Assembly (NCBI GenBank): GCA_031548325.1
Contig: JAVBRE010000027.1
Location: forward strand, 1 to 7,935
Reading direction: 5' to 3'
Length of the DNA stretch: 7,935 nucleotides
DNA from: FLUQ01 sp031548325
GTDB taxonomy: Bacteria > Desulfobacterota > Desulfovibrionia > Desulfovibrionales > Desulfovibrionaceae
Shown here: one piece after another, positions 1 through 5,080 of the stretch
Layout: each line of letters begins with the position of its first letter
Numbering within the stretch: position 1 is the stretch's first letter
The notes under the pieces: generated by a model
Database searches by the model: none
What the model was told of the DNA's origin: nothing
The model's input: the letters and a program-made list of their open reading frames with translations, nothing else
Position numbers and translations under genes: made by a program

Positions 1-566
1 ACGGATGATTCCGCCCGGATTTTGATCAGGGCTTCGATCACGGAAAAACGTACCCACTCGTCGTCTTCCAGCGCCTTGTTCAGGCTGGGGGCGGCTTCAG
101 GAAAAGCGAGATCGCCCAGACTTACCGCGGCCTGATAGCGCACGTTCACTTCAGGGTCGCGCAAAAGCGCCGCGCAAAGAGGCGCGACAGCCAGAACGGT
201 CGCGGTCGAGCCCAATATGTCGGCGACAAAGATGCGGATATCGGCATCCTGGTCATGCAGCAACTGACAGAGCGATTCCAGATCCGTCGAGCCGACGGCC
301 CGCACAAGATCCATGGCCAGGTTGCGGATCGGCGCGTCGTCCGAACGCAAAAGAGGGATAACCCCTTGAGCGACTTTCGGCCCGCCTATCTTTCTGAGCG
401 CCCTGTCGGCGGCTTCCTGCACGCCCAGGTCAGGGTTCTGCAAATGGGTCACCAGCAAGGGGACGGTTTCTTCCAGGCGGTCCTTGCCCGCAAGGTAGGC
501 GCCTTCACGTATGCTTTCACTATCGGAACTCTGGAGCAGGGCTAGACCATTAGGATGTTCAGACAT
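1..566 (-). CDS. HEAT-repeat protein, C-terminus outside window
   Basis: Translating the minus strand from the ATG at 566-564 gives an open frame of 188 codons that runs off the left edge, so the C-terminus is missing. The protein begins MSEHPNGLALLQ and then shows repeated ~30-residue units of paired amphipathic helices. Examples are VPLLVTHLQNPDLGVQEAA, VIPLLRSDDAPIRNLAMDLV, LCQLLHDQDADIRIFVADIL, LCAALLRDPEVNVRYQAAVS and LNKALEDDEWVRFSVIEALI. The D/P-x-x-V/I-R-x-x-A spacing is the signature of HEAT/PBS-lyase-like repeats, which form an alpha-solenoid that usually acts as a protein-binding scaffold. No signal peptide or membrane segment is visible, so it is probably cytoplasmic. It starts 21 bp after the cheB stop on the same strand and is likely cotranscribed with it. 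A chemotaxis-related role is inferred only from that position. The Shine-Dalgarno is weak (GGGGAA about 7 nt upstream). The family call is firm; the function is unknown. Confidence 0.85.
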   Translation of the reverse strand, partial: MSEHPNGLALLQSSDSESIREGAYLAGKDRLEETVPLLVTHLQNPDLGVQEAADRALRKIGGPKVAQGVIPLLRSDDAPIRNLAMDLVRAVGSTDLESLCQLLHDQDADIRIFVADILGSTATVLAVAPLCAALLRDPEVNVRYQAAVSLGDLAFPEAAPSLNKALEDDEWVRFSVIEALIKIRAESS

Positions 567-587
567 CTGTGTTCCCCGGAAAATGGA

Positions 588-1745
588 TTATCGGTACAAG
601 CCATTCATAATGGCGAGAGCCATATCGTCAATATCCACGATTTCGTCTGCCAAACCCGCATCAACAATGGCTTTGGGCATGCCGTACACCACGCAGGAAG
701 CGTCGCTCTGCGCTATGGTCCGACCGCCTTTCTGTTTCAAAACTTTGATCCCCTCAAGGCCGTCGCTGCCCATGCCGGTCAACTGTACCCCCAGAACCCG
801 CCTGCCCAGGGCATTTCCCACGGACTCGTGCAACACGTTGGCCGAAGGTTTGTACAGGGCTTCTTTCGGATCGTCGCTGACCACAACTGTCGTATTGCCG
901 GAATTTATGACCAGCCTGATATGCCGCCCCCCGGGAGCAATATAGGCCCAGCCCGCTTTCAGCCTCTCGCCCGATTCGGCTTCCTTTACGCCGATTTCAC
1001 ACACACTGTCGAGTCTGCGGGCAAAAGGACCGGTAAAAGCGGCCGGCATATGCTGGGCAATCAGAATGGGCACGGGAAAATCCCCGGGCAGGGCCGCAAG
1101 CACTTTTTGCACGGCCGGCGGTCCGCCGGTGGAGACTCCGATGGACACAATTTCCCGCACGGGACGGCCTGCGGGTTTGACCACAACCTGCGGCGGCACG
1201 GCGCCGAGAGGCAGGCCGGACGATGCGGCGGAAGGCCGCAGAGGCAGATTCGATTTTGCCGCAAACCCGGTCGAGGGGCCGCCGGATGCGGTCGCCCGCG
1301 CGACTCCGGAAAGCGGTTTCGCCGCGGGCGCGGAGACAACGATACGCGGACGGCGGCGAGCCACAGCCTTCACCTTGTCCCGAATTTCCTGTTCCATATG
1401 GACTATATCCAAAGAAACTTTGGAGGCCGGCTTGGAAATAAAATCCATGGCGCCGGCTTCAAGGGCTTTCAACGTGGTTTCAGCGCCGTCGGTGGTGATG
1501 GAACTGATCATCAGAACGGGCTTGGGAGATTTCGCCATGATGGCCCGTACAGCGGTGATGCCGTCCATGCGGGGCATCTCGACATCCATTGTAACGACAT
1601 CGGGGTTCAACGTGGAGACGAGCTCAAGGGCTTCCATGCCGTCCCTGGCTCTGCCGACAACGGAAATTTCCGGATCTTTGGTCAAAATGATTTCTATTGC
1701 CTTACGCATAAAGGCAGAATCATCAACAATCAAAACGCGTATCAC
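588..1745 (-). CDS. cheB: CheB, chemotaxis protein-glutamate methylesterase/glutamine deamidase
   Basis: CheB removes methyl groups from glutamates on chemoreceptors (and deamidates glutamines), acting in the cytoplasm at receptor arrays. Its activity rises when the kinase CheA phosphorylates it. The 385-residue product has an N-terminal receiver domain (about 1-120) with the acidic pair D8/D9, phospho-acceptor D54 in TMDVEMPRMDG and conserved K105 in FISKPAS. A variable Ala/Pro/Arg linker follows (about 125-195), then the methylesterase domain (about 197-380). The catalytic triad is visible as S205 in GVSTGGP, H232 in AQHMP and D328 in TGMGSDG. The frame is open upstream to an ATG at 1823, but that would add 26 residues before the canonical receiver start MIRVLIVDDS. 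The GTG at 1745-1743 is preferred because GAGG lies 5 nt before it and the protein then starts where the family starts. The gene leads into the HEAT-repeat gene. No cheR, cheA or receptor gene is in view. Family and intact active site are clear. Confidence 0.96.
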   Translation of the reverse strand: MIRVLIVDDSAFMRKAIEIILTKDPEISVVGRARDGMEALELVSTLNPDVVTMDVEMPRMDGITAVRAIMAKSPKPVLMISSITTDGAETTLKALEAGAMDFISKPASKVSLDIVHMEQEIRDKVKAVARRRPRIVVSAPAAKPLSGVARATASGGPSTGFAAKSNLPLRPSAASSGLPLGAVPPQVVVKPAGRPVREIVSIGVSTGGPPAVQKVLAALPGDFPVPILIAQHMPAAFTGPFARRLDSVCEIGVKEAESGERLKAGWAYIAPGGRHIRLVINSGNTTVVVSDDPKEALYKPSANVLHESVGNALGRRVLGVQLTGMGSDGLEGIKVLKQKGGRTIAQSDASCVVYGMPKAIVDAGLADEIVDIDDMALAIMNGLYR

Positions 1746-1754
1746 AAACACCTC
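1746..1754 (-). promoter_or_regulatory. Shine-Dalgarno fixing the GTG start of cheB
   Basis: On the minus strand the sequence before the GTG reads GAGGTGTTT. GAGG (1754-1751) is a good match to the anti-Shine-Dalgarno and sits 5 nt from the start codon. The upstream in-frame ATG at 1823 has no comparable site and would add a non-conserved N-terminal extension. Confidence 0.7.
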
Positions 1755-2033
1755 GACTGTACGCAGAACCAGGCCCGAACGTCTTTTGCGCAGACCACAA
1801 AAAACACGCGAATACGCTGTCACAGCCTGTTCACGTTACGGCACGCGGACGGTTTTGTTTCCGCCTCTTTTCAACACCAATCTGTTCATAACAAAAGAAA
1901 AAATAAAGGAATAGCTTTTTCCGCGCGATCCGGAATTTTCTTTCCCTCTTGCCAAGAGAAGCAAGTTCACGTATTGGATTGCCCTTGCCGACGAGGAACG
2001 TGTTGCCTGACGGCTCGTTTTTTTTCACAAGCA
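1746..2033. other. Divergent intergenic region between cheB and tRNA-Pro
   Basis: This stretch separates the minus-strand cheB from the plus-strand tRNA and must hold both promoters. An AT-rich section with runs of A and T lies at about 1850-1945. A weak plus-strand promoter candidate for the tRNA is TTGCCA (1949-1954), 17 bp, TATTGG (1972-1977); the -10 match is poor. A run of eight T lies at about 2019-2026, 8 nt before the mature tRNA. ACGAG (around 1991) and CTCGT just before the T-run could pair as a weak stem. I see no convincing cheB promoter of the sigma-70 or flagellar sigma-28 type. The ORFs that cross the region on either strand show no protein-like features. Confidence 0.4.
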
Positions 2034-2110
2034 CGGGATGTGGCTCAGCCTGGTAGAGCACTGCGTTCGGGACGCAGGGGCCGGAGGTTCAAATCCTCTC
2101 ATCCCGACCA
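2034..2110 (+). tRNA. tRNA-Pro, anticodon CGG
   Basis: This is a 77-nt cloverleaf with CCA encoded. The acceptor arm CGGGATG (2034-2040) pairs perfectly with CATCCCG (2100-2106), followed by discriminator A and CCA. The anticodon arm CTGCG/CGCAG encloses the loop TTCGGGA, placing CGG at positions 34-36, which reads proline CCG codons. The T arm GGAGG-TTCAAAT-CCTCT carries the conserved TTCAA loop, and the D arm carries GGCTCAGCCTGGTAGAGC. All elements look functional. The tRNA is a single gene closed by a strong terminator 10 bp downstream. tRNA 3' ends are common integration sites, which matters for the accessory-looking DNA that follows. Confidence 0.97.
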
Positions 2111-2120
2111 GATTTTTCAA

Positions 2121-2153
2121 GGTGTTATCCTCACAATGAGGATAACACCTTTT
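2121..2153 (+). terminator. Rho-independent terminator of tRNA-Pro
   Basis: This is a perfect 12-bp stem: GGTGTTATCCTC (2121-2132) pairs with GAGGATAACACC (2138-2149) across the 5-nt loop ACAAT. TTTT and then CTG follow. It lies 10 bp after the CCA end of the tRNA and is in the right orientation to end that transcript. The stem is long but only moderately GC-rich, and the T-tract is short. Confidence 0.85.
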
Positions 2154-2180
2154 CTGTTGCCGCTATCAATTCGATAACAA

Positions 2181-2236
2181 ATGTTGCTTTGGGTATATTT
2201 TTGCTATGGGCAACATCTATAGATGCGCACATCTAT
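2181..2236. repeat. Clustered inverted and direct repeats downstream of the tRNA terminator
   Basis: Three short symmetries sit together. ATGTTGC (2181-2187) is inverted as GCAACAT (2210-2216) across 22 bp. ATAGATG (2219-2225) is inverted as CATCTAT (2230-2236) around the 4-nt loop CGCA. ACATCTAT also occurs directly repeated at 2213-2220 and 2229-2236. None is attached to a recognisable gene. They could be operator half-sites, a recombination or att remnant, or chance. Confidence 0.4.
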
Positions 2237-2368
2237 CCCCGCCCGCGCTCCTTCCCCTGCACCCCCTCAATAAGACAGACAGCCCAGAAGGTCCCATTAG
2301 CACGCCCGTCGTCTGCCTATGGGGGCGGGTCCTTCCCCCCTGCCTATGGCGAACACACACCGCCCCGC

Positions 2369-2816
2369 GATCTGACCGCCCTGGCCGAAAGCCTCAAGAT
2401 AGCCCTGGACGCCCTGACCGTCTTCATGCGGTCCACCGCCACCACAGCGCCCAACAATGGCGCACCCCGCAGGAACACACGAAACGGCCAAGCCAACAGG
2501 ACCGGCAGAAGGGTCAAGGCAAGGCCGGGGAACTCCGCTGTTATCGCGTCCCGCCCTTCGCCCTGGAAGATGAACGGGAATACCTATGGGCCCTGGCGCG
2601 GAAAGCTCCCTTGATCTCATGGGTCGCACCCTTGATCGGCTATACCTGATGCTGACCCTCATGGCGCATACGACCAGAAGGGAAACCATGTCCGAAGACT
2701 TTATTGCCCTGCTTGGCGGGTATTTACGCAACGATCTTGATACGCTGGAAAGAGTGTTGAGTTTCCTTGGGGAAATGAAACCGGTCAACGCCGGGAAAGA
2801 GCAGAAAGAAATATAG
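2369..2816 (+). pseudogene. Possible decayed coding sequence, frame-hopping remnants
   Basis: No intact gene is recognisable between the tRNA terminator and the mazEF promoter. Three consecutive stretches nevertheless look protein-coding, each in a different plus frame. At 2369-2431 the frame reads DLTALAESLKIALDALTVFM, with mostly G/C third bases. At 2530-2607 it reads ELRCYRVPPFALEDEREYLW followed by ALARKA. From 2601 it reads ESSLDLMGRTLDRLYLMLTL and stays open to the stop at 2816. The last two join at about 2601-2607, as a single-base frameshift would. This fits one small helical, charged protein broken by at least two frameshifts, but short overlapping ORFs in GC-rich DNA can give the same look. 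I do not recognise a family. The final 42 codons may still be translated and are listed separately. Confidence 0.3.
2688..2816 (+). CDS. Possible small protein of 42 residues, unknown function
   Basis: An ATG at 2688 is preceded by AAGGGA (2678-2683), a good Shine-Dalgarno at suitable spacing, and opens a 42-codon frame ending in TAG. The peptide begins MSEDFIALLGGYLRNDLDTL and ends in a charged lysine/glutamate-rich tail. It has one likely amphipathic helix and no signal peptide. It stops just upstream of the mazE promoter, so it could be an independent short gene or the surviving 3' end of the decayed reading frame that continues upstream of it. I do not recognise it. The ribosome site and codon use are the only support. 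Confidence 0.33.
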   Translation: MSEDFIALLGGYLRNDLDTLERVLSFLGEMKPVNAGKEQKEI

Positions 2817-2819
2817 GTC

Positions 2820-2858
2820 TTGCCTTGGGCCTGCTCCATGTATATCTTACAGATATAC
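2820..2858 (+). promoter_or_regulatory. mazEF promoter with overlapping 19-bp palindromic operator
   Basis: A perfect inverted repeat GTATATCT-TAC-AGATATAC (2840-2858) lies 10 bp before the mazE start and directly in front of its Shine-Dalgarno. A sigma-70-like promoter fits over it: TTGCCT (2820-2825), 17 bp, TATCTT (2843-2848), each 4 of 6 to consensus. The palindrome covers the -10. Known MazE proteins, alone and more strongly in complex with MazF, bind palindromic DNA at their own promoter through the AbrB-like N-terminus, so this is probably the autoregulatory site. The symmetry is seen directly; its use as an operator is inferred. Confidence 0.65.
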
Positions 2859-2868
2859 GGAGGATGCC

Positions 2869-3120
2869 ATGCCCAATCAGACAAAAGTTTCCCAATGGGG
2901 AAATTCCCGTGCTATCAGGCTCCCTCAAGCTCTGGTCAATGAGTTGTCCATAGAGCGCGGGGTAGACGTTGAACTGGAAATAGAAAGTGACGGCTTCAAG
3001 GTCAAAATCCCGTCCATGCCCAAAAAATTCACCCTCGACGAACTTCTTGCCGGTGTCACATCGAACAACCTGCATGGTGAAACGGATTGGGGCAAGACGC
3101 AGGGGAAAGAGGCATGGTAG
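2869..3120 (+). CDS. mazE: MazE antitoxin (AbrB/SpoVT-like DNA-binding fold)
   Basis: This 83-residue protein, by family knowledge, neutralises MazF by wrapping its C-terminus around the toxin dimer and also represses the operon. The N-terminal swapped-hairpin DNA-binding domain (about 1-48) has the family signature KVSQWGNSRAIRLPQ (residues 6-20). The C-terminal toxin-binding segment (about 54-83) has FTLDELL, then NLH and DWGKTQGKEAW, closely resembling the E. coli MazE tail as I recall it. Length matches the family (about 82). The ATG at 2869 has GGAGG a few bases before it. The gene overlaps mazF by 7 nt (the mazF ATG lies inside the GCATGGTAG that ends mazE), indicating translational coupling. 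A possible SD for mazF, AGGGGA, lies at 3101-3106. All key segments are present, so the antitoxin is expected to be functional. Confidence 0.93.
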   Translation: MPNQTKVSQWGNSRAIRLPQALVNELSIERGVDVELEIESDGFKVKIPSMPKKFTLDELLAGVTSNNLHGETDWGKTQGKEAW

Positions 3121-3455
3121 CTTCTTATGTTCCTGACAGCGGCGATATCGTCTGGCTGAACTTCGACCCCCAGGCCGGTCATGAACAGGCAGGACACAGG
3201 CCCGCCGTTGTCCTTTCCCCAAAAGCCTACAATGGCCGTACCGGGCTGTGTCTGGTTGTGCCTGTTACCAATCAGGCCAAGGGATATCCGTTTGAATTGC
3301 CCCTTCCCGCCAGTAGTAAGGCCACAGGCGTTGTCCTTTGCGATCAAATGAGAAGCCTCGACTGGAAAGCCCGTGCTGCTACACTGAAAGAAGCGGCAGG
3401 ACAAGACTTCGCGCGGGAAGTCCTGGCGAGATTCCTGCCCTTGGTGGAATGGTGA
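3114..3455 (+). CDS. mazF: MazF/PemK-family toxin, sequence-specific mRNA endoribonuclease
   Basis: MazF cleaves single-stranded RNA at short specific sites independently of the ribosome and halts growth when MazE is degraded. The 113-residue product starts MVASYVPDSGDIVWLNFDP and keeps the residues important in E. coli MazF at the same positions: E24 and R29 within HEQAGHRPAVVLSP, and T52 in VPVTNQ. The GYPFELPLP strand and the DQMRSLDW segment (family DQ-x-KS-x-DW) are also intact. The start at 3114 is chosen because it aligns with the family start and uses the SD at 3101-3106; an in-frame ATG at 3087 would add nine residues encoded within mazE. No convincing terminator follows. The RNA cleavage motif cannot be read from sequence. 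The pair lies in an otherwise decayed pocket, so it may persist as an addictive or stabilising module. Confidence 0.94.
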   Translation: MVASYVPDSGDIVWLNFDPQAGHEQAGHRPAVVLSPKAYNGRTGLCLVVPVTNQAKGYPFELPLPASSKATGVVLCDQMRSLDWKARAATLKEAAGQDFAREVLARFLPLVEW

Positions 3456-3601
3456 AGAGATCCCCCGGAATATTTCAGGGCAGATTTTCGAGCGCCCAAT
3501 ACCGTATCCCTTACCTGTGAACTTCCCCCATGCCGGGGCGTCCTTCTGTCCATGCGCCGCGCTCTTTCCATAAACAGGCACAGCCCGCCGCGGCGTCAGT
3601 A

Positions 3602-3617
3602 GCGCGGTTGTCCGCGC
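3602..3617. repeat. GC-rich 6-bp hairpin between mazF and the lysR fragment
   Basis: GCGCGG (3602-3607) pairs perfectly with CCGCGC (3612-3617) around TTGT. There is no T-run on either side, so it is not a standard intrinsic terminator for mazF or for the converging lysR fragment. The rest of 3456-3632 holds no gene I can support. One more weak stem, CCCC/GGGG around 3526-3538, is likewise without a T-run. Confidence 0.35.
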
Positions 3618-3632
3618 GGCTGGCATAGTCAT

Positions 3633-3806
3633 TTACATGCTTTTATCTACCCCGCCTGTGATAACCAATTGAGCATTAAAATGCGCCTCAATATTCTGTA
3701 GGCGAACGGAAAACGCGGGCTGTGAAATATGCAGCGCGCCGGCCGCTTTTGTAATATTTTTCGTTTCAAACAGCGTCTTGAGCAAAAGCCAATCGCGCGC
3801 CGTCAT
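3633..3806 (-). pseudogene. Truncated LysR-type transcriptional regulator, N-terminal HTH only
   Basis: The minus strand from the ATG at 3806-3804 encodes 57 residues ending in TAA at 3633. Residues 1-49 are a clear LysR winged-helix start: MTARDWLLLKTLFETKNITK, then AAGALHISQPAFSVRLQNIE, then AHFNAQLVI. The conserved T-K-A-A, I-S-Q-P-A and R-x-x-x-L/I-E positions are all there. The similarity then breaks: residues 50-57 (TGGVDKSM) are not LysR-like, and none of the three frames beyond the stop resembles the wing, linker or co-inducer domain. Normal family length is about 300, so about 85% of the gene is missing. It was probably removed by a deletion or insertion near 3655. The fragment keeps its start codon and overlaps the preceding 42-codon ORF by ATGA. 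LysR genes are often transcribed divergently from their targets; here the divergent neighbour is the deacetylase gene. The fragment could bind DNA only if the short peptide is stable, which is doubtful. Confidence 0.8.
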
Positions 3807-3931
3807 AAGTTATGCCCGCCATGCTCGAACGTGGTTTCGCGGAACACTATACATTCGCTATCTTCATGCAAATGTCCAGGTTCCATCTGGGCCATAAAAA
3901 CCAATGACTTGTACGGAAGCGTGTCAGTCAT
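3803..3931 (-). CDS. Possible 42-residue ORF coupled to the lysR fragment, unknown
   Basis: An ATG at 3931-3929 opens 42 codons (MTDTLPYKSLVFMAQMEPGH, then a short acidic and aromatic tail ending HGGHNL) whose TGA overlaps the lysR start as ATGA. That overlap is typical of translationally coupled genes. Another in-frame ATG lies 12 codons further in. There is no Shine-Dalgarno before the first ATG. The same frame continues open upstream, antisense to the deacetylase gene, so the true start is uncertain and the ORF could be the tail of a lost gene. I do not recognise the peptide. The main support is the overlap and the protein-like composition in a patch more AT-rich than its surroundings. Confidence 0.3.
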   Translation of the reverse strand: MTDTLPYKSLVFMAQMEPGHLHEDSECIVFRETTFEHGGHNL

Positions 3932-4000
3932 TTTTAGTGATGCAACGCGGCCGGCATGTCGCGGGCGCTGAAAACAGTCTATCCGGCCGCGCCGATTCTC

Positions 4001-4028
4001 TTGCAAAAGGTCCGATTCGGTATACAGT
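4001..4028 (+). promoter_or_regulatory. Weak candidate promoter for the deacetylase gene
   Basis: TTGCAA (4001-4006), 16 bp and TACAGT (4023-4028) match sigma-70 boxes 4 of 6 each. The predicted transcript would start about 65 nt before the ATG at 4100. The spacing is acceptable, but the match is not strong enough to exclude chance. Confidence 0.3.
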
Positions 4029-4099
4029 TTCAGGCATGCGAATGCGCCGTTCTTTTTATGTTTCCGGCCAAGCCGGCCGATCTCGATAAGGAAGCGACA

Positions 4100-5071
4100 A
4101 TGCACCGTCGTACTTTTTTGCGCGCCATGGGAACATGCATCGCCGTGAGTCTCATGCCGCTTTCGGCTCCGGCGCAAAACGGAGCCCCTGCCATACCCGT
4201 TCTGATGTTCCACAAGGTGGATGACGTTCCGCATGATCCGGAAAGCATAAGCTCCGCGCAATTTGCGGCACTGCTGGCGAATATGTGGGCTACGGGCTTT
4301 TACCCGGTGAATATGAGCGACATTCTGGGCAACAGCGTGGATCGGATCGTGCCCAAAGGTTTGAAGCCCGTAGGCATTACCGCCGACGACGCCCACCGCA
4401 GCATCGTATTTTCCCGCGCGGCCGGTTCGCGCGAAGGACAACGCAATGTTCGATCGTTGACGGAAATTTTGCGCGATTCCCTGAAACCGTTCGGGCGCAT
4501 TCCCCGCGCCACTTTTTTTGTCGGCAGGGTGGAAGATGATCGCGTCTCGAAACGGCCGGAAGGATATTTCGGCAACTACACATCTCTGTCCGCCGTAATG
4601 GAAGGGATAAAGGATATGCCGGGAGTGGAAATCGGCTACCACACCGTCAGACATACGCGCATGTCGAACATGGACGCGAACCAGGTCAGGGAAATAATAA
4701 AAGAGCAGATGGACGACTTCAAGGCTCTCGGCGTGCTGGAGCGGGTTTCGTCCATACTGGCCTATCCGTACGGCGTACGCCCCTCGCCCGAAGGAATAGC
4801 CCAGTTGCGCCGCATGGGCTTCAAAGGGGCGGTGTTGGCCTATCCGGGCGTACGCGAGGCGATGTATGACACGGTGCCTTCTTGCGCGTATGACGGAACA
4901 TTGCTGACGGACCCTTTCCTTATTCCGCGCGTGTGCATAGGATCGCACGCCTATGCCTACCGCAATGCGGCCAAAAGCGGCAGTTTCGTGCCGATTGATC
5001 CGCTGGAAGACTTCCGCAAGGACGTGACTGAAGCCTTGCCGGACATATATGTGAGCAAGGGGCAAGCGTAG
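4100..5071 (+). CDS. Exported polysaccharide deacetylase, NodB/CE4 family, Tat signal
   Basis: This family hydrolyses N- or O-acetyl groups on surface polysaccharides or peptidoglycan with a divalent metal. The 323-residue protein starts with a twin-arginine signal: R3-R4-T-F-L, a hydrophobic stretch and a likely cleavage after A25 (APA-Q). It should therefore be exported folded to the periplasm. An early VLMFHKV motif (about 34-40) is typical of the PgaB-like branch. NodB motif 1 appears as TADDAH (D96 catalytic base, D97 metal ligand), motif 2 as HTVRH (H181, H185 metal ligands) and motif 3 as AYPYG (221-225). The normal glycine after DD is alanine here. The spacing between motifs 1 and 2 is about 85 residues, longer than in minimal NodB domains. 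The start has AAGGA 7 nt upstream; the longer open frame upstream lacks the signal peptide at its N-terminus. The gene faces the truncated lysR and converges on mnmE with 9 bp between stops. The natural substrate is unknown. Confidence 0.88.
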   Translation: MHRRTFLRAMGTCIAVSLMPLSAPAQNGAPAIPVLMFHKVDDVPHDPESISSAQFAALLANMWATGFYPVNMSDILGNSVDRIVPKGLKPVGITADDAHRSIVFSRAAGSREGQRNVRSLTEILRDSLKPFGRIPRATFFVGRVEDDRVSKRPEGYFGNYTSLSAVMEGIKDMPGVEIGYHTVRHTRMSNMDANQVREIIKEQMDDFKALGVLERVSSILAYPYGVRPSPEGIAQLRRMGFKGAVLAYPGVREAMYDTVPSCAYDGTLLTDPFLIPRVCIGSHAYAYRNAAKSGSFVPIDPLEDFRKDVTEALPDIYVSKGQA

Positions 5072-5080
5072 CCGGCCGCC

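Noticed and set aside
2014..2026. T8 tract with a weak upstream stem as a terminator before the tRNA
   Set aside because: The stem is only about 5 bp with a loop of about 18 nt, and it would block transcription into the tRNA from upstream; not convincing as a terminator.
2084..2110. Possible attL at the tRNA-Pro 3' end
   Set aside because: No second copy of the T-arm/acceptor sequence is found elsewhere in the window, so an att site cannot be called from this sequence alone.
555..2177. 540-codon plus-strand open frame opposite cheB that even runs through the tRNA
   Set aside because: It is the antisense shadow of cheB, with Gly/Arg/His-rich low-quality composition and no family features. 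Real CheB catalytic motifs lie on the other strand, and a tRNA interrupts it.
2297..2884. 195-codon minus-strand frame through the accessory pocket
   Set aside because: Composition is Arg/Gly/Pro/Ser-rich without domain signals, and the frame crosses the mazEF promoter and the mazE start; judged a GC-driven open frame.
3526..3538. CCCC/GGGG mini-hairpin as mazF terminator
   Set aside because: A 4-bp stem without a following T-run; no reason to call a terminator.
2925..3632. 235-codon minus-strand frame antisense to mazEF
   Set aside because: It is a shadow of mazE and mazF. Its N-terminal part outside mazF shows no homology-like features and no continuation of the LysR domain.
3803..5065. 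420-codon minus-strand frame antisense to the deacetylase
   Set aside because: The His/Arg-rich translation has no recognisable domain, and the plus strand holds clear NodB motifs. Only its last 42 codons, outside the deacetylase, were kept as a doubtful ORF.
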